Source: Coenobita brevimanus (lineage: Eukaryota; Arthropoda; Malacostraca; Decapoda; Coenobitidae). From it: 64,000 nt of DNA. The position numbers and the translations under genes were made by a program. The stretch spans positions 16,128,691-16,192,690 of the forward strand of contig CM064681.1 of the NCBI GenBank assembly GCA_032717465.1, in the 5' to 3' direction. Below are positions 1 through 11,044 of this stretch, in pieces; position 1 is the first letter of the stretch; each line of letters starts with the position of its first letter. The notes below the pieces were generated by a model, which ran no database searches, was not told the DNA's origin, and was given only the letters and a program-made list of their open reading frames with translations.

Positions 1-271
1 TTTTATGACCATATTCTTGCTGCTGTCAGACGATTGTATTCAACTTGGAAAAGACATTAGCTGGAGTCAACCTCTTCAGTACAAAATGTCTTCCCAAACT
101 TGCTTTAAATCGCCTGGAAATAGCGAAGATATAATTTAGCATTCGTTTTTAGATTGAAAAGGTTATAAAAGCACACATGCAGGCTCTTCTCTGTTGACCT
201 TTTTCGTTTTCTTCCTTTGCCAATTTTTGTCTTCAACCATTTTGTTATAACTTGTCTTTGCCCTTTTTCCT

Positions 272-659
<388 letters not shown>

Positions 660-663
660 GTAG

Positions 664-988
664 GTGGTGGCGACCATCATCCATTCGCTTGATGTAGTGC
701 TGCCTACTTCTTCCTTAGCCCTTGTCATTCTTTTTCTGTGCCTGCCCTCTTTTCTTCCTATTTCTCCCATCTTTCCGGTCATTTTTAGTGTTTTTCTTTC
801 CTTTAAAGGTGGCTTTACACTGAGTGTAAGCCAAGAAACCATTTACAGCCTTGAGTGGCAACAATATAACCAAACCATACGTGTTCCCTTCGTGCCAACA
901 AGTGGGTTGGTGGAGGGTTAGTGACCCTCCCCCTAAAACAAATAACTCAAAGTCAGATGGCCACCCCTTACGGTATTATGGCGTCTGG

Positions 989-990
<2 letters not shown>
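664..990 (+). repeat. Dispersed repeat family R1, copy 1
   Basis: Two blocks recur about 49 kb away. The block at 827-990 (accession-like start 'taagccaagaaaccattt') matches 50077-50245. The block starting at 664 (accession of 'accatcatccattcgctt' type sequence) matches 50449-50550. Copy 1 ends in TGGCAA followed by (TA)n, and the other copy ends in TGGCAA-like sequence followed by GATA/GATT repeats. A shared end that runs into different microsatellites suggests a retroposed element with a microsatellite tail. No protein similarity was recognised, so the class is unknown. Confidence 0.65.

Positions 991-1062
<72 letters not shown>
991..1062. repeat. (TA)n microsatellite
   Basis: About 36 uninterrupted TA units immediately follow the end of the R1 repeat copy and probably grew from that element's tail. 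Confidence 0.95.
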
Positions 1063-1066
<4 letters not shown>

Positions 1067-1067
1067 A

Positions 1068-1300
1068 TTTTGTCTGCCTATTTTTCTCTTCTGTCATTTT
1101 TATCTTCTGTCATTTTTTGTCTTCTTTCATTTTTCATTTTGTCATAAGTTGTCTTTTGCTTATTTTTCTGTTTTCTTTATGCTTAATTATGTCTTTTTTC
1201 ATTTTGATCTTCCACGATTTTGTGTCTTCTGTTTTTTGTGTTCTGTTATTTTTGTCCTCTGTCATTTTTCTCTTCTGCCACTTTTTTTGCGTTCCCCATT
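1068..1300. repeat. Degenerate pyrimidine-rich repeat (TCTTCTGTCATTTTT type)
   Basis: A motif close to TCTTCTGTCATTTTT recurs every 15 to 25 bp with many substitutions. The open frames through it are Phe/Ser/Leu-rich and compositionally biased, so no coding function is called. Confidence 0.6.
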
Positions 1301-1423
1301 TTTTATTTTTTTACTATTTTCATCTAGGCCTGAATTTCTACATCTTCCTGTACGTTAAATATGTTGTCTATAAAATACCAGAAAGTCATGTATTCTAAAC
1401 TTTTAATGGTCTTTGGCTCCTAT

Positions 1424-1611
1424 GACTCACTTTCAGCTGTATAAGTTCGTCTGACATAAGCTGGAATAGAATACTTGATTTGTCCCGACCATTAGAGGGT
1501 TAGTGGTGCTATTATTAACACACTCAGGTTCCCATCACTCTCTCAGCTGAATGAAATCATCTGGTGTTTGTTGGAAGAGAATACTAGAATTATCGCGATC
1601 AAGAGTGGATT
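1424..1611. repeat. Diverged tandem duplication, about 110-bp period
   Basis: Positions 1424-1502 and 1533-1611 align by eye. Both contain CAGCTG, a GAATAGAATACT or GAAGAGAATACT block, and then a CGACCA or CGATCA block followed by TTA. The copies are clearly diverged. No coding potential was seen between 1350 and 1710. Confidence 0.45.
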
Positions 1612-1739
1612 ACTGTGGACTAGTCTTTTTTAAAACAAGCTTGATCAAACAGTACGGTAACCTTTTGTGGGCATTTCATATTAACTTCTCGAGATTAAGC
1701 TTATGTTGAGTGAGAGGCCACAAGGGACTGATAAATTCG

Positions 1740-2150
1740 CAAGAGCCAATCGATTTTCGGCACCCAATCAATTTTCAGGGTCCAAACAGCACTGAATACC
1801 AACCAATTCTCAGCACTCGCTCAGCCCCCAGCATCAACCATATTCTGAACAACCATTCATTCTTTAGCACCCGATCATTTTCCAGCATCCAGCCAGTTCT
1901 CAGGACTCATTCACTTCACACCACCCTATTAGTTCTCAGCACCTGATCAGTTCTCGGCATTAAATCAGTTCTCAGCATAATTTAATTTTCAACGCCGAAC
2001 AGCTTCCCAGCACTTGATCAATTCTCAGTACCAGATAATTTCTTAGGATCATTTCACAACATCCGAATAATTCTAAGTGTCCAAAAAAGTCTTAGCACCC
2101 AGTCAGTTCTCAGCTTCCCGTCAATTCTCAGCACTCGGTCTTCTGCCATT
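1740..2150. repeat. Degenerate minisatellite, about 20-25 bp unit (CAGTTCTCAGCACC type)
   Basis: The core (C)A(G)TTCTCAGCACC, often followed by a TGATCA-like half, recurs roughly 18 times with substitutions and small indels. Clear copies lie near 1800, 1900, 1935, 1965, 2020, 2110 and 2130. The open frame near 1710-1946 is a by-product of the repeat. Confidence 0.75.
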
Positions 2151-2322
2151 CAATGAATTTTCTTTTTTTTCGTTATTCTCCAACATCATGTACATTCTAT
2201 TTTTTTTTTTTTTTCAATGGTAAGGGTTATTCCTTCTTGATTTCTTTAGAATAATGTAAAAACTAGATGACTGCGCAACGTGGTGCATAAATCAATAACT
2301 ATGTGGGTAGACAGATAAATAG

Positions 2323-2323
<1 letters not shown>

Positions 2324-2372
<49 letters not shown>
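2324..2372. repeat. (CA)n microsatellite
   Basis: About 24 CA units. The flanking minus-strand open frame (2299-2562) becomes a Cys-Val run here. Its non-repeat part is not a family I recognise, and I do not call it a gene. Confidence 0.9.
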
Positions 2373-2376
<4 letters not shown>

Positions 2377-2927
2377 GACCTTTGTCCTATAATCTAAGAA
2401 TATCTGCATATCCTTCCTCAGGTGGTGACAGACGCTTCCCACCCCCTTCAGCCCTAGGTGAACCTCGGAGCTGAAGCACCTAACCATGAACTTGACCCGC
2501 CGCTGCATCAGGCTTGCCCTGGATGAGGTAAGGCGGAAGTTAAGGGTCATGTTGAACCCCATTGAGCCCAGGGATGCCCATTACATTTTATTCTTGTTAT
2601 CTGACGATTTTATTTAGATCCACCTTTATAATTTGATTAACAGCGGACGTTTTTATTTATCTGAGGCAGAGTCATGGAGATATTGAAAGTTTTAACCAGC
2701 TGAGCTGTACCGTGCTTTTTTTTTTTTTTTTTATTCATGCTGTCTCTTTTTTTTAAAGATTTTCGAACTGTAGATGTTATATGTAGCTTAATACCTTATA
2801 GTTTTACTCAGCTCAGGGTAAATTTTTCTAGCTAGAGGGGTTGGACGTAGGTTAATAAACCCCTTCAATATGAGAGGCTTTTAAGAAGTGGATTGATACT
2901 TCCAGGTAAGGAGAAAAATAAACTAAA

Positions 2928-3050
2928 ATGATGTCACCTGGATTAGCCTACCTAATAATGTTTACCCAGAGTAACTAAAGAAGATGTCACAAGGATTAAT
3001 TAACAATGACGTCACCCGGATTAACTGAAAATGCCGTCACTCGAATTAGC
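2928..3050. repeat. 25-bp minisatellite carrying GTCAC / TGACGTCA motifs
   Basis: About five diverged units of roughly 25 bp with the pattern AATGAYGTCACCYGGATTAAC. The fourth unit contains the perfect palindrome TGACGTCA (3007-3014), the sequence bound by CREB/ATF factors. It ends directly at the poly-T end of the neighbouring LINE copy. Confidence 0.6.
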
Positions 3051-4312
3051 TTTTTTTTTTTTAATGCGAGGAAGAAGGAACCAAAGGCCATGAGCCCGCA
3101 GTAACAGTTCCCCCCAAGAAAAAAAAAAACAAAATACAATAGAGAGCCAAATTCAAGATCCGATCATTTTGAGATGCCTGGACACACTGCGTTTGTAAGA
3201 CTGGAGATCATAGGCAGCAGGAAATACAGACAGAGGGAGACAGTTCCAGAGTTGACCTGTTGCATAAATGAAAGACTGGGAGTAACGGTTAACTCTTCCA
3301 TTATAGAATTGGACAGAAAAGGGATGAGAGTTGGCTGCCAGACGGATGCTACGCGCCCATCGTAGAGGTGGAGGAATGCAAGCAGACAGTTCAGAGGAGC
3401 AGTGACCATTAAACTAGCAATAGAAAAGAGATAAAGATGCAACAGTGCGGAGAAGAGACAGAGGTTGAAGGGAGTCAGTAAGAGGAGGAGAGTTAATGGG
3501 ACGAAAAGACTTTGACTCCACCCTATTGAGAAGAGGCTGTATGTTGGGAGCCTCCCCCACGACATGAGGGGAGTTGTACTCCACACAGGGGCGGATAAAA
3601 CCCCTGTATAGAAGTCAACAATTGTGCAGGGGAGTAAAGAAAGAGGCGGAGATCGGCTTTAGCACACCCAATCTCTTGGAAGCAGATTTTACAAAAGATG
3701 TAATATGATCTTTCCAAGATAAGTCCCCGAGTAAATGAAACCCCAAGCATGTTCAAGGATGATGCAGGATTAAGACTTCGAATATTATTAAACATTAGTG
3801 GGTATACCTGTGGAAAATTTTGTCGGGTTGATAGGTGTAAGAACTGGAGTCTTAGATGCAATAAAAACAACCATATTATTTTTTACCCCCAGTCAGAGAT
3901 ACGAGCCAAGTCGATGACTATTAAGTGTGCCATAGCTTCTCATCCCTTGCTTACATTGAGAGTAACTGCTGAGATGGGCGTTGCGGGAACCGAATGGACA
4001 GGTGAAGCGGTGGAGTCATCAGCGTACTGAGAGTGGATAGGGTTAGAATGTAGCAAGCTTAAAAGATCATTGATGAATAAAAGAAGAGAGTTATTGGTGA
4101 TAGGACAGAGCACTGAGGAACACCACTGTTGATAGATCTAGAAAGAGAAGACACGATGGCGTTAACGTCTACAACAGCGGCTATAGAACAGACCATAATA
4201 GAAAGGAAGCTAGCGATGAAGGGCACAGATAGAAGGATAGAAACCGTAGGAGTGAACAGTTTGGAAATTAAAGATTTATATGCCAGACTCGATCAGAAAG
4301 CCTTAGAGATGT
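3051..4312 (-). mobile_element. LINE-A copy A1, 3' half, disrupted
   Basis: The 3' part of a non-LTR retrotransposon of the same family as the copy at 18026-20460. It starts (plus orientation) with the poly-T complement of its poly-A tail (3051-3062) and the conserved 3' UTR, then the C-terminal RT region. The reading frame is broken by frameshifts and stops. It runs into the N gap, and the last stretch before the gap (4130-4312) still matches the RT core (the segment equivalent to DISKAF through IAAVVD). The 5' part is not seen beyond the gap. It cannot encode an active enzyme. Confidence 0.85.
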
Positions 4313-4412
4313 NNNNNNNNNNNNNNNNNNNNNNNNNNNNNNNNNNNNNNNNNNNNNNNNNNNNNNNNNNNNNNNNNNNNNNNNNNNNNNNNNNNNNNNN
4401 NNNNNNNNNNNN
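4313..4412. other. Assembly gap (100 N)
   Basis: Exactly 100 N, the conventional size for a gap of unknown length. LINE-A sequence enters from the left and unrelated sequence follows on the right, so the true distance is unknown and the 5' part of LINE-A copy A1 may lie inside it. Confidence 0.99.
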
Positions 4413-5215
4413 CCACCATTACAATAGGATTTTAAAAGGGTCTTTGTAGTATTAACAAAGAGTCTGCTTGTGGTAAGGTGTTGAAAAAAAGTATGTATAA
4501 CTGTGATAAATAGTAGCGGGAAATGTGGAAGATCAAGAAGAAGGTAGATTTTCTAAGTGAATGTGGGAATCAATGAGATGTGGAAGCTGTAGAAGTTGAA
4601 TCTTTGATAAGGGATTAGAGAGATGAATAAACAATGTATCGAGATGCGAGTAGTATATATTTCTCCGTTGGTACTCACTCACTTTATTTTCCTTTTCATA
4701 TACGAACTTTTGTTTCTTCCAAAAATCATTATGAAGCACATTATATGGATCATATGTCCAGTAACCATTTAAAAGAGATGATGCCTATTTCACTTAGCGC
4801 ACTACGGATAATCCTCGTATCTTTTGCTCTTTCCCAAGTATTACCGAGAAAAACAAGACGATGAAGAAGATGGGGCTGAAACATTCTCTTTCTTATATTG
4901 TTTCGTTATCTTTTCACGTAAGTTTCCATTCATTAATACATCCTTATGTGAACCACTCGGGGAGTCGATATAGTTGCCCAATATTTTGGGCCAAACAATC
5001 ATTCTGCGAGCCACAGGCCTGAACATTCACGACCTCAGCACTAGTTTTCGTTGTCCGTGCTGCATTTATGCAAATGACTTATAATTCCGGATTTGTGCAT
5101 TGGTATTTTTTTTCCCATTCCACGGTTTGCTGTGGGTGGGGAACGAAAGGCTTGTTTTCAGCAGGAATAGGAGGATGAAGGAAATTAAGCGAAAAGCGCT
5201 CATACAGAAAACTGT
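4413..5215. other. No recognisable gene or repeat
   Basis: Short open frames on both strands (for example 4533-4739 minus and 4634-4864 plus) have no recognisable motifs. I see no tandem repeat and no match to other parts of the window. This is the left flank of the Ty3 element. Confidence 0.5.
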
Positions 5216-6063
5216 TGTTACATCCCTGTCCCAAAATGCCACAGGCTCCAACAGCAGTAGTATAGCATAGAAAGGACATTGCTCAGTGAGTTGTTCTTTC
5301 TATGGTCACCCTTTTCCGAGTGCAACAACAAGATCGGGTCAAGCATGGTAAATAAACACTGGTTTCTCAAGTTCGCGGTCTTTATTCACCAAATAATTAC
5401 ACTCAGTGCTTGCCAACTACACTTCACTGTTTTCACAAGTACTGGAGCTATACAATCATCACTAGGCAGCACTGACACTGAACTGCGCTGAGACTAAAAA
5501 CTAAAATGAGACTGACTCCCCTGGGCTTTTCCACCTCCTTTACCAGCCTTCCAACTTCTCCAAAATTCTAATACACTGTCGAAGGAACAACAGTTACCAA
5601 TCAGAGACATTCCAATACACCAATCCTGTATGAGACAGCCCTAGCATGTATTCAACATGGAAGGTGGGTGTTAGCGCCGATGTGTCGACATGTGGAGGTG
5701 TAGGAGGACTACTGGGCCTTGAGATAGGTCACTGCCCCCGAGAAATAGGCCTCGAAGCCTTTGCCCAGAGTCGGACACATAGGAAAAAAATGTCAGAGAC
5801 ATTCAAAATACCCCTGAGTTTTCCTACACTACGTAACACTCCAAACCATTTACTATACAAACTGATATAAAATTACACAATTTAACAAACAATCACATTA
5901 ATAAAACATAATAGAGAGAAAAGCACAAAATGTAATGACTTTACAAATTGCCTCAGCTCACAAATAGCAGGCTAACTGGCAACTTTGACTCGTAAATGAA
6001 AAATACAAGAACTTTACTGAGAACCTTCCGTACTTCCTATCTAGGAAATCTCTCTTCTCAACA
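5216..6063 (-). repeat. 3' LTR of the Ty3/gypsy element
   Basis: Aligns along its length with 28387-29497. On the plus strand it begins TGTTACAT and ends CTCAACA, so the element-strand LTR runs TG to CA. It is longer than the partner LTR because of a 182-bp insert (5613-5794), while the partner carries its own MITE. The purine-rich stretch inside the element next to it (complement of about 6064-6085) is the likely polypurine tract. Confidence 0.85.
5613..5794. mobile_element. Short SINE-like insertion in the 3' LTR
   Basis: Absent from the partner LTR. Flanked by a perfect 10-bp direct repeat AGAGACATTC (5603-5612 and 5795-5804), while the partner LTR has this sequence once. It is 182 bp with an A-run (aggaaaaaaatg) at its right end. 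The size, TSD length and A-rich end fit a SINE or truncated LINE. I do not see a convincing tRNA-type promoter box, so the class is open. Confidence 0.6.
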
Positions 6064-6239
6064 CAGCCCACTCCCTAGTCGTCCCCACAAAACTACTCAG
6101 TACCTACAAGCATAATCATTAATCCTAATGAAACATCTAATTATACACAAAGTAATACTTCAACTTATCAGGTCTTCTCCTATGCTGCTTCCAACGACGT
6201 CCCTGCTTCTCCACATAGTCCACTCCTGGAAAGACTCGG

Positions 6240-7665
6240 CCCTCTCGCTGGTTCATTTCTTCTCTTGGGAAACAGTCATTATCCTCTCATGCTTCAGCTC
6301 CTCGATCCTCCTCAACATCATCGGCTATGGGTGTGCACGATTCCTTGGAGACGTCCCAGCTGTACTGTCCTGGCCCATGGCACTGCCAAAGACGATTTAC
6401 GTGCGCCACCTTTGGATGAGACTTCCCACCTCCCCGAATCTGGTACGTCATGTTTGACAAGTGGTCCATCACAGTGCAGGGCCCATCCCATTGGCTCTGC
6501 AGCTTCGGTGACTGTCCTTTCTTCCCCTGAGGATAGTACAGCCAAACTCTGTCACCATCCTTGAAGCTCACCTCACTTGCCTTGGCATCATATTTGTGCT
6601 TCATTATTTTGCCTGTAAACTTCAGAGCCTCTAGAATGATGTACCTCAGCCAGTCTCTCCTGAAGTTGCTTCGCATAGCTGGAAGTGTCCGTAGGCAGCT
6701 CTTCACCAAGTAGTCTTCCCACTAACTTATCAATTGGCAATCGTAATTTGTGGCCCAACATCAGTTTTTCAGGGGTGTAGCCGGTAGACTCATGGGATGA
6801 TGACTGATAAGCCATCAGCAATGCAGGTAATTTCTGGTCGAATTCCCTTTGTCCCTCTACACAGTACTTGGCCAGTTCCTGTCCCAGGGTCCAGCCTGGT
6901 CTGCTTGATCCACAGTAACTTGCAGCACTCACGGAACACAGCAGACTCGAAGTTTCTACCAGGGTCTGAATTTAGCTCTTGTGGCATCTCAGAATGACAG
7001 AAAAACTGGTCTACCAACAGCAACAGTCCCAGCCTCTTGACTGGGGACGGCATAGGCTTCTGGCCACTTTGTGAAGTAGTCCATGGCAACACATATATTG
7101 GTTTCCTCTACCAGTGAGTGGCAGAGATCCAGCAATGTTCACCGCGACTTTTTACATTGGTGCACCCACTTGGTACAGCCGAAGCGGGGTGCAACCACGT
7201 TTCTTGGGTCCCTCCTTGGCTCAGCATACATCACAGGCCTGACACCACTCTTCAACATCCTGCCACATGCCAGTCCAGTTGAACCTTTGTCACAGCCAAC
7301 TTAAAGTTTTCGACACTTCCAGGTGCTCACTAGTGATCTTCTTATGGGACTCATCCAAGATCTTAGACATCATTTTTTTTCAGAACCATCAGTTGCCAAT
7401 ACCTGCTGGGACCACCGGGTGTCTCCCACTGATGTTCCAGTAGTCCGTTGTTCAAATGAAGAAGGTCCCATTGACTCCAGTAGCTCTTAGTTGCAGGGCT
7501 GAACCTGGAAATCTCTTCCCAAGATGGTCGCACTGTACTCTGCTGCAGCCACTCTAGCATTGTAAATCTACATCCTCCATCTTCATGTTCTTCAGGTCTT
7601 CTTCATCTGACGTTGGCCCCTGTCACTGCAGTATGCATTTCTTGCTACGATCTTCTCTCACACTA
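6240..7665 (-). pseudogene. Ty3/gypsy integrase, frameshifted
   Basis: The minus strand in three frames gives a gypsy-type integrase. The region upstream of the zinc-binding domain (7560-7363) comes first, then core-domain remnants (7092-6790, with a 'DPGRNFES' segment equivalent to the D-x-G-xxF region). Next is a stretch ending in the AYQSSxHxSTGYTPxxLMxG signature (6932-6588). The C-terminal GPY-type module follows, with KGQSPKLQSQWDGP at about 6540-6480 and the last readable frame ending near 6287. Frameshifts separate the pieces. It lies between the Tigger insertion and the 3' LTR. Confidence 0.85.
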
Positions 7666-8684
7666 CAGTAAGATCTCTCATCTAATGAGTAATAGGTACC
7701 AAAAAAACACTCATTAGATGCGAATTTGTTAGATGCAAATATATAAACATATGGAGAAAATTATAATAGGTAAAAAAATTGGACCGAAACCCTATTTTGA
7801 CCCTATTTTCACTCATTATGTAAGTTATTGGCATTAATTTAAGTCATATAATCATACACAGTGATATATAATCTAAAATAAAGAAGAAATAATGTGGATA
7901 ACTCACCCATGAATGATGAATAAGGTGCATGGGTAAGACGAAAGGTGGTATCCGAGGCGGGAAGGGAAGCTACTGGGCTGCTCCTCCTCCCTCCTCCTCA
8001 CCAACGCCACCACCACCACCACCCTCCTCCCTCCTCTCGCTCTCCACTGCCTCTTGCGATACCTCCCTGAGTTTTGTTATCATTTCATTTGCATTCTTTT
8101 CCTTCCCAACAAATCCAGAAAAGTCATCAGGAATGTCACCAAGAAGATTCTCTATGTTCTCATCATCATCACTCACAGACTCTTGTCCTTCATTTCCATC
8201 GAGATTTGCCACAACTTCCCCAAGCTCACGGCGTTTGTTTAAATATTCGGTGACAACTGTTTGTCTTCTTTCATTCACTTTCTTTGCATAGGTTTCACTG
8301 AGCTCCTGGTTTAGTTTCTATACCAAAGGTAACACCTTTCCCACCCACAGAGACTTTGATGCGCCAGTAACACGCAGAAACTCTTCCATTTGTGCCAGAT
8401 CGGTAATCTTTCTAGACATGTAGCTAGCCATAACATTTGTTTTTTTTTCTTCTTTGCTTTCCTTTTCTTCTGCCATCAACTCAAGCTCTGCATCTTCCAC
8501 CATCTCTTCAGCCAATGACGTTACGCACTCAGCCAAGGTGGCGGCAGATTTGAACCGCACGCCCAGGATTTTTTTTTGTTAGATTCAAAACTTCCTCATT
8601 AGATACAAATATGGGTAGAGGTCCAATAGTGTTGTTAGATGCGAATTCGTTAGATGTGAACTCGTTACATGCGAGATCACACTG
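7666..8684 (-). mobile_element. pogo/Tigger-like DNA transposon, internally deleted
   Basis: Inserted in gypsy pol. A TA lies at each end (7664-7665 and 8685-8686), and the ends are inverted: CAGTAAGATCTCTCAT on the left and CAGTGTGATCTCGCAT on the right complement. Sub-terminal TTAGATGCGAA-type repeats occur on both sides. The minus-strand open frames (8560-8318 and 8278-7970) resemble the C-terminal tail of Tigger transposases: an acidic stretch, then a LxxMEEFLRV helix, then a segment ending KKxxERRQTxxxxYL. The DDE catalytic domain is absent. Gypsy sequence resumes directly outside each end. Confidence 0.8.
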
Positions 8685-8686
8685 TA

Positions 8687-8826
8687 CACTGCTTGCAATC
8701 TGGGTCACAATGCCGATGACTCAGGCTGTCAGCATAGCCATGTACTTGCCCAGGATGGTGCTGCAGCTTATAGGTGTACTGGTTCAGCATCCGAAGCCAG
8801 CGTGCTAGATGTCCTTCCTGATTCTA
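8687..8826 (-). pseudogene. Ty3/gypsy RNase H, distal piece (between two insertions)
   Basis: The minus strand reads the end of the gypsy RNase H and connection region, including LARWLRML and HHPGQVHGYADSLSHR. The last part corresponds to the HRPGxxHxNADALSR motif that closes Ty3 RNase H. It is cut off on the left by the Tigger insertion and on the right by piggyBac. Confidence 0.85.
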
Positions 8827-9339
8827 CCCTGGAATGGCAACCTGGGTCAAAAGCCCAGGAGAAGTGCATAAAACCACATTTTTAGCCTGCGCACAGCGGT
8901 GGGGAGCAATATTCCAGTTCTCGGTCTGCATACACTTTAGTAGAGCAAGTGCCTTAATGGTAAGCAGATGTGTAGTGCTCCCTCTCTCACTGTCTCGCCA
9001 TGCCAGCATTCATGGTTGCCATTTTGAACCCACTGCACCAAGTAAGTACTTATTTTGTCTTACGTGACACTTTAGTATGTGTTGCCATACTGACCAGTGT
9101 ATTATAGATTGTGAATGAGACTAATAGGCAACTTAGCCAGAACCTTGGGCTACATGACCAAGCAGGCGCCACTGCCCGGTTTTGCCACATTTCTCCACAG
9201 GAAGATTTTTTTTATAATGTGCTTCTCTTTTTTTGTTTTCTTGATTTTGTTTTCTTGGTTTCGGCTGGAAGTTATAGGTATTTACAAATTAATATAATTA
9301 TCATTGTTTGGTACCTACCTATAATTTCCCATGTTTACC

Positions 9340-9570
9340 TTTATGATCCACTTACCTGTTATATGATGATATACTTACATGTTATATATGATGATATGCT
9401 TACCTGGTATATATGATGATATACCTACTTGTTATAGATGATGATATACTTACCTGTTATTAACTGTCCTGCTTATTGATGCACTTACCTTTCAGTACCT
9501 GCAGAGGCTGATGCTATACTTCCCCTTTATTATCTGTGTTGGCTAATGTACTTACCTGTTATTACCTGTG
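9340..9570. repeat. Degenerate minisatellite inside the piggyBac element
   Basis: About eight units of roughly 25-30 bp resembling TGATGATATACTTACCTGTTATA. The left units are the most similar and the right units diverge towards TTACCTGTTATTACCTG. It separates the left end region from the transposase remnant. Confidence 0.7.
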
Positions 9571-9604
9571 GTGGCTGATAACTAACAACTTCCTTTCTCT
9601 TTTG

Positions 9605-10505
9605 TAGAGATATGGGCTCAAGACTGTGATGGTTTGTGATGTCAATACCCACTGTGTAATGCCATGCCTTACCTGGGCAAGGGGACGGTGGAACTACCTA
9701 AGGGAAGGATGCGTGGGGAAGACTTCACGGTGGAACTGACAAGGGACGACACACGTCGAGGAAGAACCGTCACTACTGACAACTGGTTCTCGTCCCTACC
9801 CTTGGCCTTGTCACTCTGGGAGGCATGAATTGAGTTCGTAGGTACCATCAAACGCAAGCCTTACCTGCCAAGAGATGTACTGAACATGAGGATGGATGTG
9901 GGGAAGTCTGTGGCTCTTTACAACTATGAGAAGGAAGGGACGCTGATCTGCCACCAAGCCAACAAGACAAAGAAGGTCCAACTCCTGAGCACAATCCACC
10001 ATCGGCCTACCGTGATTAAGGTCAAAACAGACGCCAGATGTTTTACAATGCTACTAAGGGAGGCGAGGACACCATTGACCAGTTCTGCAGCAGCACCTCC
10101 TGCAGTCAGAAGACACTTCGGTGGCCACTGTGCTTCTTCTATGGCAGGGTGAACTTGGCTGTTAAAAATGCCCACATCATCCACACACACAAGTCAGGCA
10201 ATGAGGCCGTGAGGAGGATGAATTCTAGCCTACGGTTGGCAGAGGAGCTGCGTCAGCCGTGGGGCACTCAACGTCTCCAGTCCCTCACACTGTCACGGGA
10301 GTTGAGGTTCCTTACTAGGGGCACATTTGGTGTGAGGAGCCAGCACCTGCCTGAGCAATCTCCAGCAGACGAACCCAGGAGGCAGAAACGGTGTTATCGC
10401 TGCCCCAGAGCCACGAACAGTAGGACCCAGTTTACCTGTGTGACGTGCCACCAACCCCTCTGTAACAGCCAGAAGAACGAAGTCTGTGTGACCTGCTTCC
10501 AATAA
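9605..10505 (+). pseudogene. piggyBac transposase, frameshifted, C-terminal part intact
   Basis: Three reading-frame segments together give the piggyBac DDE domain. First is a VCD-containing strand followed by PYLGKG (about 9630-9690), then TTDNWFSSLPLA (about 9773-9810), then GGEDTIDQFCS (about 10055-10090). These hold the three aspartates expected for catalysis. The last frame (10038-10505) is open and ends in a cysteine-rich module: a CYRC pair, CVTCHQPLC and CVTC, the cross-brace zinc module typical of piggyBac C-termini. An in-frame stop near 9828 and frameshifts disable the gene. A stop directly after the final cysteine pair marks the natural C-terminus. Confidence 0.88.
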
Positions 10506-11044
10506 AGGCAAGAGTCCAAACGCTTTTTTTCTGGTTGGCAATGCTTTATTGTATACTCTTGGTCAGTTCTGTGGTTATTCAATGCATTTTGGCTGTGCTA
10601 TTAATATTTTTCCTAAGGATTTCCAGAAAAAATCTGGCCCCCCTCAACAGTTATGGCAATAAAACGTACCCTATTTTCTTTTTTTCACAGCTCTGCTCCT
10701 GTTGGAACAAACATTCCAACTCCTCACCACCAGAGACATCCATCCCTCTAGTCCACCACCTCCAAAACCCAAGTGCCTCTGTCTTCGTTGAGTACCTATT
10801 TTTTTTTTAACATTTTTTTTTTAGTGCACTAATATTTTGACTAGATCTTCAATAAATAGAAACAATCACTGTTGTTTTATTATCATCTAACATAATGTTA
10901 AGGAATGCTTGAGGTGGTTATAGCGACCAATTAACTGAGACTCCATAAGTTTTTTTTTTTTTTTGGTCAAATATTTAAGTAGCAGTTCCATTATTGGTAC
11001 CATCCCACCAGGGAAGTCAAGATTTTTAAGGCTACTTTCCAGGG

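Larger units (their letters stand above)
8827..11044 (+). mobile_element. piggyBac-like DNA transposon
   Basis: Ends are CCCTGGAA on the left and TTCCAGGG on the right. TTAA follows the right end (11045-11048); the left target copy has decayed to TCTA (8823-8826). The host gypsy RNase H frame stops at one end and resumes at the other. Inside are a plus-strand transposase pseudogene (about 9605-10505) and a minisatellite (about 9340-9570). The element is about 2.2 kb, in the usual piggyBac range. Confidence 0.85.

Noticed and set aside
4533..5251. Possible host exons between the N gap and the Ty3 element
   Set aside because: Only short frames on both strands, no recognisable motif and no convincing splice pattern.
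7929..8291. Proline/serine-rich plus-strand open frame
   Set aside because: Antisense of the Tigger transposase tail (acidic and glycine-rich on the real strand); the pattern is explained by the opposite strand.
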